48,986 bases of DNA from a bacterium (GCA_016124895.1 WGMU01000145.1:1-48986), one strand, 5' to 3'. Shown: positions 27,295 to 36,346, counted from the stretch's first letter. Made by a program: numbers and translations. Notes: generated from the sequence alone by a model not told the origin.

Positions 27295-30000
27295 CTACGG
27301 TCGTCGAAATGCGACCGGTTCCAACATCTGTTCGCGGACGAAGCTGGCGAGGATGGGGGCGACGAGGGCGGTCCAGCCGGTCTGGTGGCTGGCGCCCAGG
27401 CCGCGGCCGGTGTCGCCGTGGAAGTACTCATAATACAGCACCAGATCCTTCCAGTGCGGGTCGTCGACGAAGCGGTCTCCACGCGCGTAACACGGTCGAT
27501 TGCCTTTTTCGTCGGACATGAACAATCGCACGAGGCGTCGTCGAATCTCGTTGGCGACCTGTCGCAGGTTCATTTTCTGGCTGGAACCGGTCGGACATTC
27601 GACGAGGAAGGCGTCGCCGTAGAACTGGTGGTAACGCTCAAGTGCTTCTATCAGCAAGTAGTTCAGCGGGAACCAGATCGGGCCACGCCAGTTGGAGTTG
27701 CCGCCGAACATGCCGCTGTCGGATTCTCCGGGAACGTAGCGGACCGTCTCTTCGCGGCCGTTGACGTGAAAGCTGAAGGGGTGCTTCTCGTGATATTTCG
27801 AGAGTGACCGGACGCCGTAGTCGGAGAGGAATTCGTCCTCGTCCAGCAGGTATTTCAGGATGGATCGGAGACGGTCTTCGGTCGGGATGGCGAGCATCCG
27901 CAGCGGCGTCCCTTTTCGTCCGCCTTCGTTCTGCATAAAGGTCATTGCGTTCGACAGAACCTTGCGGCGCGTCTGGAACCAGTCGAGTCGACGCTTGAAA
28001 CCGGGCAGGCGATCGATCACCCGCTGATCGAGAATGTCGACCGTGAACAGCGGAATGATGCCGACCATCGAGCGGATGCGGAGCGGGATACTGTCGCCGT
28101 TAATGTGCAGATGGTCGTAGTAAAACCCATCTTCGTCGTCCCACAGACCATTGCCGTCCAGCGAGTTCATCGCCTCGGCGATCGAGACGTAATGCTCGAA
28201 AAACTTCGAGGCCATGTCCTCGTAGGCGGGGTTCTCACGGGCAAGTTCAAACGCGATCGACAACATGCTCGAACAGTAGAACGCCATCCATGCCGTACCG
28301 TCGGCCTGTTCGAGGTGGCCGCCGACGGGCAGCGGACGCGAGCGGTCAAAGATTCCGATATTATCGAGGCCGAGGAAGCCGCCGCTGAAAACGTGCTGGC
28401 CGCGAACGTCCTTGCGGTTGACCCACCAGGTGAAGTTAAGCAGCAGCTTCTGAAACACGCGCGACAGGAACATTCGGTCGCCCTGGCCCTGCTGAGCGGA
28501 GAGCTGGTAGGTGCGCCAGCAGGCCCACGCATGAACCGGCGGGTTGACGTCACCGAAATTCCATTCGTAGGCCGGGATCTGGCCATTCGGATGCTGATAC
28601 CACTCGCGGAGAAACAGCGCCAGTTGCGTCTTCGCGAATTGTGGATCGAGCCGCGCGAACGGGATCATGTGGAAAGCTGAGTCCCAGGCGGCGTACCAGG
28701 GATATTCCCACTTGTCCGGCATCGAGATGACGTCGCGGTTGAAGAGATGCGGCCAGTCACGATTTGCCGGATAGACGGCTGGCGGGCGTTTGACGTCTTC
28801 ACCAGTACCAGGAGATGCCCGGTGCGGGATCGCGTAGAAGTAAAACTGCTTGGTCCACAGCAACCCGGCAAACGCCTGTCGGAAGACTCGGGTTTCGTCG
28901 TCAGTCAGTCCGGCCGGCGCCTTATCCGCAAAGAAGGCGTCGGCCTCGGCGCGACGTTGAGCGATGATCGCATCGAACTCGACACCAAATGCTTCGTCCG
29001 GTCGAACCTCATCTGCTGACAGTCGCAGCCGCAGCGTCACTTCGTCGCTGGCGGGAACAGTCATCACATACAGGGCGGCGGCTTTTGTCCCCCGCGGCTT
29101 GTCGTTAATTGCTGTCTCGCGACCATTGATCACGAATTCGTGAAACGCATCCTTGCAGCCGGGAGCCCCGCCTTTCAGGCCTTCTTCCAGCAGCGCGGCG
29201 TTTGTTTCGTTTTCTGTAAACAGCCACCGCGGAGCGGCACCGTATGGACCGGCGGCAGCAGAAAGGTGAAAGCGTCCCAGCGTGTCATGATCGGCAACCA
29301 GATACCCGTCGTCGGTCTGTTCGATAGTCGGGCGCTGCCAGTCGGCTTCAAACGTCGAGTTATTCTGCCAGGTATTGCGAAACCACAACGTCGGCAGAAC
29401 ATGCAGCGGCGCACTCAGCGGGCCGCGGTTGGCGATGGTAATGCGGATCAGGATGTCTTCTGGTTCCGCCTTGGCATATTCGACTGAGACGTCGAAGTAG
29501 CGGCTGCCGTCGAACAGCCCTGCGTCGGTCAGTTCGTACTCGCCGTCCTGCCGGCTCAGAGCCGCGTTCTTTTTTCGCAGTTCATCGTAGGGAAACGGGC
29601 GTTGCGGGTATTTGTAGAGCGCCCGCATGAATGAGTGGGTCGGGGTCGAGTCGAGATAGAAATACGCTTCTTTGACGTCCTCGCCGTGATTGCCCTCGTG
29701 GTTGCTGAGCCCGAACAGCCGCTCTTTGAGGATCGTGTCACGACCGTTCCACAGGGCCAGCGCGAAACACAGACGGCACTGGCGATCGGTGATGCCCAGC
29801 AGGCCGTCTTCACCCCAGCGGTAAGCGCGGCTGCGAGCCTGATCGTGCGGAAAGGACTGCCACGGCGACGGATCGAGCGGGTCAGCTTCGCGGACCGTCC
29901 CCCACTGCCGCTCGGCGAGGTATGGCCCCCAGCGTTTCCAGTTGGCTCCAGTGTGTCGTTGTGTTTCGGCCAGAAGTCGAAGTGACTCGGCGTCGCTCAT
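27295..30000 (-). CDS. Glycoside hydrolase, GH63/MGH1-like (alpha/alpha toroid)
   Basis: 901-aa protein without a signal peptide. The N-terminal ~300 residues are beta-rich (YRWGEDGLLGITDRQCRLCF, ALWNGRDTILKERLFGLSN). The catalytic (alpha/alpha)6 region carries the motifs YAAWDSAFHMIPFA, containing the WDS aspartate typical of the acid in GH63, and NGQIPAYEWNFGDVNPPVHAW. Near the end are SNWRGPIWFPLNYLLIEAL and HQTGWTALVAPI. It probably cleaves an alpha-glucosidic or mannosyl bond in a small compound such as glucosylglycerate; the substrate is inferred from family only. The minus-strand ATG at 30000 is preceded by GAGGATG. The nearest upstream gene is the ArsR regulator, separated by a terminator. 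Confidence 0.85.
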   Translation of the reverse strand: MSDAESLRLLAETQRHTGANWKRWGPYLAERQWGTVREADPLDPSPWQSFPHDQARSRAYRWGEDGLLGITDRQCRLCFALALWNGRDTILKERLFGLSNHEGNHGEDVKEAYFYLDSTPTHSFMRALYKYPQRPFPYDELRKKNAALSRQDGEYELTDAGLFDGSRYFDVSVEYAKAEPEDILIRITIANRGPLSAPLHVLPTLWFRNTWQNNSTFEADWQRPTIEQTDDGYLVADHDTLGRFHLSAAAGPYGAAPRWLFTENETNAALLEEGLKGGAPGCKDAFHEFVINGRETAINDKPRGTKAAALYVMTVPASDEVTLRLRLSADEVRPDEAFGVEFDAIIAQRRAEADAFFADKAPAGLTDDETRVFRQAFAGLLWTKQFYFYAIPHRASPGTGEDVKRPPAVYPANRDWPHLFNRDVISMPDKWEYPWYAAWDSAFHMIPFARLDPQFAKTQLALFLREWYQHPNGQIPAYEWNFGDVNPPVHAWACWRTYQLSAQQGQGDRMFLSRVFQKLLLNFTWWVNRKDVRGQHVFSGGFLGLDNIGIFDRSRPLPVGGHLEQADGTAWMAFYCSSMLSIAFELARENPAYEDMASKFFEHYVSIAEAMNSLDGNGLWDDEDGFYYDHLHINGDSIPLRIRSMVGIIPLFTVDILDQRVIDRLPGFKRRLDWFQTRRKVLSNAMTFMQNEGGRKGTPLRMLAIPTEDRLRSILKYLLDEDEFLSDYGVRSLSKYHEKHPFSFHVNGREETVRYVPGESDSGMFGGNSNWRGPIWFPLNYLLIEALERYHQFYGDAFLVECPTGSSQKMNLRQVANEIRRRLVRLFMSDEKGNRPCYARGDRFVDDPHWKDLVLYYEYFHGDTGRGLGASHQTGWTALVAPILASFVREQMLEPVAFRRP

Positions 30001-30064
30001 GGTGCATCCTCAACCGCCGCATAAATATCGCCAGTCATCAACCCGCAGGGACTGGCCAGCCAAC

Positions 30065-30124
30065 AAAAAAGAGCGAGACCCCGTCAGGTCGCCGTTTCCG
30101 GCAACCTGTCAAAGACTCGCTCTT
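30065..30124 (-). terminator. Intrinsic terminator after the ArsR-family gene
   Basis: On the minus strand, AAGAGCGAG (30124-30116) pairs with CTCGCTCTT (30077-30069), with a second inner stem CAGGTTGCCG/CGGCGACCTG, followed by a run of six T. It ends the ArsR-family transcript before the glycosidase gene. Confidence 0.85.
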
Positions 30125-30156
30125 GTAGCAGACTTCGAGTTTGCTGCGAACCCGTC

Positions 30157-30591
30157 TCAGACAAGCAGCAGGCAGCGCACCAGGCCAGCGTGATCATTCT
30201 TCAGCGAGTAGAAGTTGTGCTTGCCTTCGCGTCGCATCCGCAGAATGTTGAGGTCTTTCAGCAGCTTCAGGTGATGGCTGACGGCGGGCTGGCTCTGCTT
30301 CAGACGCGAGCACAGTTCTTTGACGTTCAGCTCGGCATCGTCCAGCAGCCAGGAAACGATCGACAGGCGACTGCCGTCCGAAAGCGCCTTGGCAACGCTC
30401 AGAACGTCCTCGCGATCGCGACGGCCATCGGCGTCTTCAGTGTCTTCGACAGACGCCGCGACGACTGTCGGGACCGGCTCCGAGGTCTTGACGGTTTCTG
30501 CGGCCAGGTCGCCGCCACGCGTATCGAGCGACTGACGGACGGGGGGTTCCCAGGAACTGAGTCCAGGACGGTGTTCGACGGTTGTAACCAT
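30157..30591 (-). CDS. ArsR-family winged-helix transcriptional regulator
   Basis: 144-aa protein. The first ~55 residues are polar and not conserved. The winged helix follows: LSVAKALSDGSRLSIVSWLL, then the recognition region LCSRLKQSQPAVSHHLKLLKD and the wing LRMRREGKHNFYSL. The metal-binding ELCVC of arsenic/cadmium sensors is absent (it reads KELCSRL, with one Cys), so it is not a classical metal sensor. GGGAGAAG lies 7 nt before the minus-strand ATG at 30591. A 15-bp palindrome lies 150 nt upstream. It is a stand-alone gene with its own terminator; its targets are unknown. Confidence 0.88.
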   Translation of the reverse strand: MVTTVEHRPGLSSWEPPVRQSLDTRGGDLAAETVKTSEPVPTVVAASVEDTEDADGRRDREDVLSVAKALSDGSRLSIVSWLLDDAELNVKELCSRLKQSQPAVSHHLKLLKDLNILRMRREGKHNFYSLKNDHAGLVRCLLLV

Positions 30592-30741
30592 GTGACGCTT
30601 CTCCCAATTTCTGAAATCGCAGGCCGACTCGTGTGGCCATTTGCGGGGTGGACTGGAGAATGCTGCGGCCCCGGCGGTCTGCCAGCGGCTCCACATCCAG
30701 ATGACGGGCGGAAATCTATGACCGTCTCGATACACCCTCTA

Positions 30742-30756
30742 TGGCAAAGTTTGCCA
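30742..30756. promoter_or_regulatory. Candidate operator palindrome
   Basis: TGGCAAAGTTTGCCA is a perfect 7-bp dyad around one base, in the 226-nt gap between the response regulator stop and the ArsR-family start. Its size and symmetry suit a dimeric winged-helix repressor or another dimeric regulator. There is one copy only, with no other evidence. Confidence 0.35.
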
Positions 30757-30817
30757 TCAGTTGTTGCTGTTGGGTTGTTGGCGGAAAGCGTGTCCGTGGG
30801 AGTGCCCGCGAGGTCGG

Positions 30818-31513
30818 TCAGGAGTTCGTCTCATCGCGAACCAGATGCACCATGCGGGTGAGATCGACGACGGATTCAGCGGCCATTTTTTCGAGAATAC
30901 TTGCCCGCTGGTGCGCAATTGTGTTGGGACTTGTTCCTAGCGCAAGCGCAACCATCTTCGTGCTTTTTCCGTCAATAAGCTGTTCGAGCACCTCCCGCTC
31001 GCGGTCCGTCAATGCCGTCAGGTTCTGTTCAATCTCGAGCCGTTCGGCGTTCTGCATCCGGAACTCGCGATCCGCCTCCAGGGCCTCATTGATGATGCTC
31101 AGCAGGCGTTTCCGATCGTACGGCTTTTCCACAAAATGCCAGGCACCGGCCCGCATCGAATCAACCGCCATCGGCAGGTCGCCGTGAGCAGTCAGCATGA
31201 TGACCGGCAGTCGCGGTGCGTCTCGGGCGAGCAGCCGCTGCAGTTCCAGACCGTCCATTCCGGGCATCCGTACGTCGAGGATCAGACAGCCGGGCCAGGC
31301 GATGCTGTAAGCTGCCAGAAAGCCCTGAGCGTCCTCGAAGACTTCAACCTCATGGCCGACCGCCTTGAGCAGGTACGTCAGTGAGTCGCGGATGGCAGCG
31401 TCGTCGTCGACCACGAAAACCGTCGGTTTGCTGTTCGCTGGTTTCGAGACCGGCTTTGAGTTCACTTTCGACACGGTTTTGCGGTTTCGAGTGGCGGTCT
31501 TCTTCCTAGCCAT
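30818..31513 (-). CDS. FixJ/NarL-type response regulator
   Basis: 231-aa protein. After a Lys/Ser-rich start, a receiver domain at about residues 31-148 has the acidic pocket VVDDD (36-38), phospho-acceptor Asp80 in LILDVRMPGMDG, Thr in MLTAHGD and Lys in VEKPYD. The FixJ-like LxRMxxGAxxFxEKP pattern is visible as SMRAGAWHFVEKPYD. A LuxR-type helix-turn-helix follows: LTDREREVLEQLIDGKSTKMVA and LGTSPNTIAHQRASILEKM. The ATG at 31513 overlaps the kinase stop by 8 nt and has GGGAGC upstream. Expected to be phosphorylated by the adjacent kinase; target promoters are unknown. Confidence 0.92.
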   Translation of the reverse strand: MARKKTATRNRKTVSKVNSKPVSKPANSKPTVFVVDDDAAIRDSLTYLLKAVGHEVEVFEDAQGFLAAYSIAWPGCLILDVRMPGMDGLELQRLLARDAPRLPVIMLTAHGDLPMAVDSMRAGAWHFVEKPYDRKRLLSIINEALEADREFRMQNAERLEIEQNLTALTDREREVLEQLIDGKSTKMVALALGTSPNTIAHQRASILEKMAAESVVDLTRMVHLVRDETNS

Positions 31514-32702
31514 CTGTGACTGCTCCCGTCCGGACCGGCAGTGTGAACTCAAACGTCAGTCCACATTCCGGATTGCGCCGCGCGATCAACGTGCCGGCAT
31601 GTGCTTCGATAATGGAACGGCAGATCGCGAGCCCCATCCCGAGACCGGATTTCTTCGTGGAAAAGTATGGCTCAAACAGCTTGCCGAGATCCTCGTCGGC
31701 GACCCACGGCCCGTTGTCAGAAACGGCGACGCGAATCGTGCCGTCTGTCACCGTCGACGAAATCGTCAGGATACGCGACTCGACCGGCAATGCCTCCATC
31801 GCCTCCATTCCGTTGCGGACCAGATTGAGAATGACCTGCTGGATCTGCACACGGTCGGCGGCGGTAATTGGAATTTGTTCGTTCAATTGAAGCTGCACGC
31901 GGTGCTGGCCGAGTTCGCTCTCATGACCAACCATCTCGATGACTTCATGGATCGCTTCGTTGACGTTGGTCGGTGACTGTTCAGGTTCCCGTTTGCGGAC
32001 CAGCCGCCGCAGTCGTCGGATGATTTCTGCGGCACGCTGCGATTCGGAGACGATTCGTTCGAGTAGCAGTCGGTTCTCTTCGCCGGTCAGCATTCCGGAT
32101 TCGAAGCCGGCGAGTGCTGCTTCCGCGTAACCGACAATGGCGGTCAGCGGCTGATTCAGCTCGTGAGCCATTCCCGAGGCCATCTCCCCCATCGTGTTGA
32201 CGCGTGCCAGGTGAGCCAGTTCGGCCTGATGCTGCTGACGCTGAATTCGACGATGCGCCTTCTGCAGGTCCACTTCTCCGCGTTTTCGCTCGATGGAGTA
32301 GCGGATCGACCGGGCCAGCAGTCGCGGATCCATGCGACCTTTGACGAGGAAGTCCTGTGCGCCTTGATTGAGCGATTCCACGGCGATGGCTTCGTCGTCG
32401 ATTCCGGTCAGCACGAGCACGGGCAGTTCTGGAGCAGTCAGCCGCAGTTTCTCGCACGCGGACGGCCCGACACTGTCTGGCAACGTCATGTCGAGCAGCG
32501 CGGCGTCAAACGGTGCTGCGCTCTGCTGTGCTGAACTCAGCAGATTGATCGCACCGCCGAGTCGTGGCGTCGCCGTCACGTTGCATTCTGTGCCGAGCGC
32601 TTTGTCGAGCAGACGTTGAATGAAGATGCGGTCGGTTTCCGAATCTTCGATCAGCAGAATTCGCAGTGGGCGACCGGTGTCAGGCACGGCAGGAAGTCTC
32701 AC
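31506..32702 (-). CDS. Receiver-domain histidine kinase (REC-HisKA-HATPase)
   Basis: About 398 aa. An N-terminal receiver domain has Glu19-Asp20 in LLIEDSETD, Asp71 in LLDMTLPDS and Lys in DFLVKGRMD. A linker helix leads to a HisKA domain with His180 in GMAHELNQPLTAIVGYAEA, then a HATPase with NLVRNGMEAM, VSDNGPWV, LFEPYFSTKKSGLGMGLAI. The soluble protein has no transmembrane segment, so it is driven by phosphorylation through its REC domain rather than by a membrane sensor. The start is uncertain: GTG at 32702 or 32687, neither with a clear Shine-Dalgarno. The frame is open further upstream but runs into the divergent cytochrome gene. It is coupled to the FixJ-like regulator by an 8-nt overlap. 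Confidence 0.9.
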   Translation of the reverse strand: MRLPAVPDTGRPLRILLIEDSETDRIFIQRLLDKALGTECNVTATPRLGGAINLLSSAQQSAAPFDAALLDMTLPDSVGPSACEKLRLTAPELPVLVLTGIDDEAIAVESLNQGAQDFLVKGRMDPRLLARSIRYSIERKRGEVDLQKAHRRIQRQQHQAELAHLARVNTMGEMASGMAHELNQPLTAIVGYAEAALAGFESGMLTGEENRLLLERIVSESQRAAEIIRRLRRLVRKREPEQSPTNVNEAIHEVIEMVGHESELGQHRVQLQLNEQIPITAADRVQIQQVILNLVRNGMEAMEALPVESRILTISSTVTDGTIRVAVSDNGPWVADEDLGKLFEPYFSTKKSGLGMGLAICRSIIEAHAGTLIARRNPECGLTFEFTLPVRTGAVTDG

Positions 32703-32917
32703 GGGGCGAGGCGGCGTGTGGCGATCAAGTGTCGCATTGACACGGTAGCGAAAGTCGAGGACACGTGGCAGCGTTGTGCATCGGGAAACAGAACGCGCCT
32801 GGAAATCGCCGCCGCCGCGGCAACCAGCTTCACGCGGCTGTGCGGTTTCCGCTCTAATGGAACACGGACGCGGAACGGGTCTGTGTCTGTCTGACTTCGC
32901 ACGTTGAGAACTGACGA

Positions 32918-35900
32918 ATGCGTTTGATTGCTGTTTTGATCGGAGTTGGCGTTTCGCTCGCGGCGAGTCTGCTCGACGCTCCAGTGTTCGCGGCGGAGCA
33001 TCGCGAGCGGACGTTTGAATCCGATATCTGGCCGATTTTTCGAACGCACTGTTTCGACTGTCACGGCGCGACTGACGATGCCAAAGGCGGACTCGATCTG
33101 CGGCTTGTCCGCTTTCTCCAGAAAGGTGGCGAGAGCGGACCAGCAATCGTTCCCGGCAATCCGGATCAGAGCTATCTGCTCGACCGGATCCTCAGTGGCG
33201 AGATGCCGCCCGGGAAAGGTTCCGTCCCGAAGCACGAAGTTGTCGTCATCGAAGAATGGATTGCCCAGGGAGCGAAGACGGCGCGCGAGGAACCCGAATC
33301 GATTGGCCCTGGCATCGGAATCACTCCGGAAGAACGCAGCTTCTGGTCGTTCCAACCGGTGCATCGCCCTCAAGTGCCCGACGTTGATTCTTTCCCGGCG
33401 GATGCTCGTGTGCGAACAGTGATCGATGCGCTGATCGCGTCGTCGTTTAAAGACGGTCTGTCATTCGCCCCGGATGCTGAGCGGAGCACGCTGATCAAAC
33501 GGACTTACTTCCATCTGATCGGACTGCCGCCGACGCGGGATGAGCGGCAGAAGTGGCTCGCTGATCCGAGCCCCGACTGGTACGACCGGCTGCTGACCGA
33601 ACTGCTCGATTCGCCACATTACGGAGAACTCTGGGCACGACACTGGCTCGACATCGCAGGGTACGCGGATTCAGAAGGCTATTCCGTCGCCGATGCAGTG
33701 CGCCCCTGGGCCTGGAAGTATCGCGACTGGGTAATCCGGTCGCTCAACGAGGACAAGCCGTTTGACGGCTTTGTGATCGAGCAACTGGCCGGTGACGAAC
33801 TGGCGGGGCCGCAGAACGGGGATCTCACTGCCGAACAGATTGACCTGCTGACGGCGACCGGTTTCCTGCGCATGGCGGCTGACGGAACCGGCAGCGGAGC
33901 CAACAACCCGGACGGACAGAATCAGGTGATCGCCGACACGCTGAAGATTCTCGGCACCTCGCTGCTCGGGCTGAGCGTCCAGTGTGCTCAGTGTCACGAT
34001 CACCGGTACGACCCGATTCCGCAGGTTGACTATTACGCGTTGCGGGCGGTTTTCGAACCAGCTCTGGACTGGAAAGCCTGGCGTGTGCCCGATGCTCGAC
34101 GCGTCTCGTTGTACACAAAAGCCGATCGCGAACGCGCTGCGGAAGTCGAAGCGGAGGCGCAGGTCATCGCGCAGGAGAAGTCCGCAAAGCAGGCTGAGTT
34201 TATGCAGCAGGCTCTCGACCAGGAGCTGATGAAGTTTGACGAGCCGTTGCGGACTCAGCTTCGCAATGCGTACGAAACGCCTGGCGACAAACGAACTGAA
34301 GAGCAGAAGCAACTGCTGGCGAAAAACCCGAGTGTGAATATCTCGCCGGGCGTACTGTATCAGTACCTGCCGAAAGCCGCCGACGAACTGAAGAAGTACG
34401 ACGAACGAATCAACGCAACGCGGGCGAAGAAGCCGGTCGAAGAGTTCCTGCGCGTGCTTGTCGAGCCCCCGAATCATGTACCGGAAACGAAGCTTTTCTT
34501 CCGCGGCGATTATCAGCAACCGCAGCAGACAGTCGCTCCAGCATCGCTGACAGTCACGGCACCGATCAACGCGCGGCACGAGTTTCCGCTGAATAACGAA
34601 TCGCTGCCGACCACGGGGCGTCGTCTGGCGTTCGCACGCTCGCTGGTCAGCGGCGAACACCCACTGGTCGCGCGCGTCCTCGTGAACCGGATCTGGCTGC
34701 ACCATTCTGGAGCGGGGATTGTTGCGACGCCCGCGGATTTCGGACGGCTCGGAGTGCGGCCGTCGAATCCGGAGTTGCTCGATCTGCTGGCTGACGAACT
34801 GGTCCGCGGGAAGTGGAGCCTCAAGAAGCTGCACCGGCTGATTCTGTCATCGACCATCTGGCGACAGGTGAGGGGCGTGCGGAATGCGGAATTCGCAATG
34901 CGGAATGAATCGCAAGCGAGGAAGTCGGAAGTCGGAAATCCGAATGGTCGAGATGAGGCAGCGACCGGGCCATCTGACGCCTCGGCCAATCCCGCATTCC
35001 GCACTCCGCATTCCGCACGCTCAACCCGCACTCCGCAATCTGCACTGGTGCGGCTCGAAGCCGAAACTCTGCGGGACCGGATGCTCGCCGCGTCGGGGCA
35101 GCTTGATCGGACGCTGTTTGGAGCCCCGGTCAAAATCAAAGAGGACGATACCGGCCAGGTCATTGTTGACGGGCCGCAGACTCGTCGCAGTCTGTATGTG
35201 CAGGTGCGCCGCAGCCAGCCGGTGGCAATGCTGCAGACGTTCGACGCGCCCGTCATGCAGACAAACTGCGAAGCGCGAGCGAATTCGACTGTCGCGACGC
35301 AATCACTGATGCTGCTCAATGGGGAATTCATTCTCGAACAGGCCGCGAAGCTCGCCGAGCGGGCAGCGACGGAAGCCGGTTCGCTCGCTCCCGAAGTGCT
35401 GGCAAAGCTGCCGCCGATTCCGCAGCCGATCGAGTCTGCGTGGCAGTACGGATTCGGTACGTTTGACGAAGCCACAAACCGGACGGGCTCGTTCACAGTG
35501 CTTGGCCACTGGACTGGCGACCGCTGGCAGTTCGGCGAACAACTGCCCGACCCGACGGTTGGTTACTGCTTTCTGTCGGCGACCGGTGGCCATCCGGATG
35601 TCTCGTCACGAGCGGTCATTCGGCGCTGGACGGCGCCGGCCGGGGGGGTGATCTCGGTCAGCGGTTCGCTGCAGCACGGTTCACCCAACGGCGACGGCGT
35701 CCGCGGCCGGGTTGTGTCGAGCCGCTCCGGCAAGGCTGCCGAGTGGATGGCGTTTAACGGCAGTACAGCAACCGCGGTCTCGAAGATCGATGTCGAAGCC
35801 GGCGACACGATCGACTTCATCACCGACTGCCGTGAGCATCACACGTCGGACTCGTTCAACTGGCCAGTAACGATTACGTTGAAGTCAAACGGCCGGCCGG

Positions 35901-36172
35901 ATCAGACAATCGTCGCCAAAGATCAGTTTCGCGGCCCCGACGAACCGCGCGACGCCCTGCCCGGACAGATCGTCACTGCATGGGAGCTGGCTCTGTGCCG
36001 CAGTCCGGAGGCAGAAGAGCTGCAGCTTGCCGTCGAATTCGTCAGCCGGCAGATCTCAACGTTTCAGGCGAGCCAGAGGACACTGCCCGACAATCGAACG
36101 CCGGCGCGGCAGGCCATTGTCGATCTCTGCCAGGCCCTGCTGAGTTCCAACGAGTTTCTGTATATCGATTGA
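32918..36172 (+). CDS. Planctomycete cytochrome C / DUF1549 / DUF1553 protein with repeat-derived insert
   Basis: 1084-aa exported protein. Signal peptide about 1-26. Planctomycete cytochrome c domain with CFDCHG (Cys45, His49) and EMPPGKG. DUF1549 starts at about residue 165 with TYFHLIGLPPTRDE and HYGELWARHWLDIAGYADS, and includes a second CxxCH, CAQCHDHRYDP (Cys356). DUF1553 starts at about 560 with NRIWLHHSGAGIVATPADFGRLG and ends with SNEFLYID. Two oddities: residues about 651-710 are translated from a dispersed DNA repeat (34870-35047), and about 836-994 are an extra beta-rich domain inside DUF1553. It is the first gene of a pair with a DUF1501 gene. Proposed roles in polysaccharide or sulfated-glycan use are not proven. 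Confidence 0.93.
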   Translation: MRLIAVLIGVGVSLAASLLDAPVFAAEHRERTFESDIWPIFRTHCFDCHGATDDAKGGLDLRLVRFLQKGGESGPAIVPGNPDQSYLLDRILSGEMPPGKGSVPKHEVVVIEEWIAQGAKTAREEPESIGPGIGITPEERSFWSFQPVHRPQVPDVDSFPADARVRTVIDALIASSFKDGLSFAPDAERSTLIKRTYFHLIGLPPTRDERQKWLADPSPDWYDRLLTELLDSPHYGELWARHWLDIAGYADSEGYSVADAVRPWAWKYRDWVIRSLNEDKPFDGFVIEQLAGDELAGPQNGDLTAEQIDLLTATGFLRMAADGTGSGANNPDGQNQVIADTLKILGTSLLGLSVQCAQCHDHRYDPIPQVDYYALRAVFEPALDWKAWRVPDARRVSLYTKADRERAAEVEAEAQVIAQEKSAKQAEFMQQALDQELMKFDEPLRTQLRNAYETPGDKRTEEQKQLLAKNPSVNISPGVLYQYLPKAADELKKYDERINATRAKKPVEEFLRVLVEPPNHVPETKLFFRGDYQQPQQTVAPASLTVTAPINARHEFPLNNESLPTTGRRLAFARSLVSGEHPLVARVLVNRIWLHHSGAGIVATPADFGRLGVRPSNPELLDLLADELVRGKWSLKKLHRLILSSTIWRQVRGVRNAEFAMRNESQARKSEVGNPNGRDEAATGPSDASANPAFRTPHSARSTRTPQSALVRLEAETLRDRMLAASGQLDRTLFGAPVKIKEDDTGQVIVDGPQTRRSLYVQVRRSQPVAMLQTFDAPVMQTNCEARANSTVATQSLMLLNGEFILEQAAKLAERAATEAGSLAPEVLAKLPPIPQPIESAWQYGFGTFDEATNRTGSFTVLGHWTGDRWQFGEQLPDPTVGYCFLSATGGHPDVSSRAVIRRWTAPAGGVISVSGSLQHGSPNGDGVRGRVVSSRSGKAAEWMAFNGSTATAVSKIDVEAGDTIDFITDCREHHTSDSFNWPVTITLKSNGRPDQTIVAKDQFRGPDEPRDALPGQIVTAWELALCRSPEAEELQLAVEFVSRQISTFQASQRTLPDNRTPARQAIVDLCQALLSSNEFLYID
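34870..35047. repeat. Dispersed GCGGAATG-type repeat, copy 1, inside the DUF1553 coding sequence
   Basis: The left part holds repeated TGCGGAAT words (for example GCGGAATGCGGAATTCGCAA) and the right part the complementary ATTCCGCA words (CCGCATTCCGCACTCCGCAT), so the ends can pair. The middle contains CCGGGCCATCTGACGCCTC. It aligns with 36178-36346. It interrupts the DUF1553 domain between TIWRQ and RLEAETLRDRML, which are normally about 25 residues apart, and it is in frame with no stop. Confidence 0.85.
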
Positions 36173-36177
36173 GTTTG

Positions 36178-36346
36178 GGTTCGGAATGCGGAATGAATCG
36201 CAAACGCGGAAGGTGGAAGTCAGCATGAATTGCCAGCGCGGAGATTGGAATTCGGAAATGGGAAAGGATGAGACGACGGGGCGGCCGAGCCATCTGGTAC
36301 CTCAACCAGTTCCGCACTCTGCACTCCGCATTCCGCAGTCATCTTC
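36178..36346. repeat. Dispersed GCGGAATG-type repeat, copy 2, at the start of the DUF1501 gene
   Basis: Begins TTCGGAATGCGGAATGAATC and ends CTCCGCATTCCGCAG, with GGCCGAGCCATCTGGTACCT in the middle matching copy 1. It starts 5 nt after the stop of the preceding gene and covers all possible ATG starts of the DUF1501 gene (36186, 36225, 36258). Confidence 0.85.

Noticed and set aside
30157-30591. ArsR-family protein as an arsenic or cadmium sensor
   Set aside because: The ELCVC metal-binding motif is missing, and no metal resistance genes are nearby.
32742-33146. Upstream extension of the histidine kinase frame
   Set aside because: It overlaps the signal peptide and cytochrome domain of the divergent gene, and its Arg/Ser-rich composition is unlike a real domain.
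33671-34834. A 387-codon minus-strand frame opposite the first DUF1549 gene
   Set aside because: No domain features. The plus-strand protein is well conserved.
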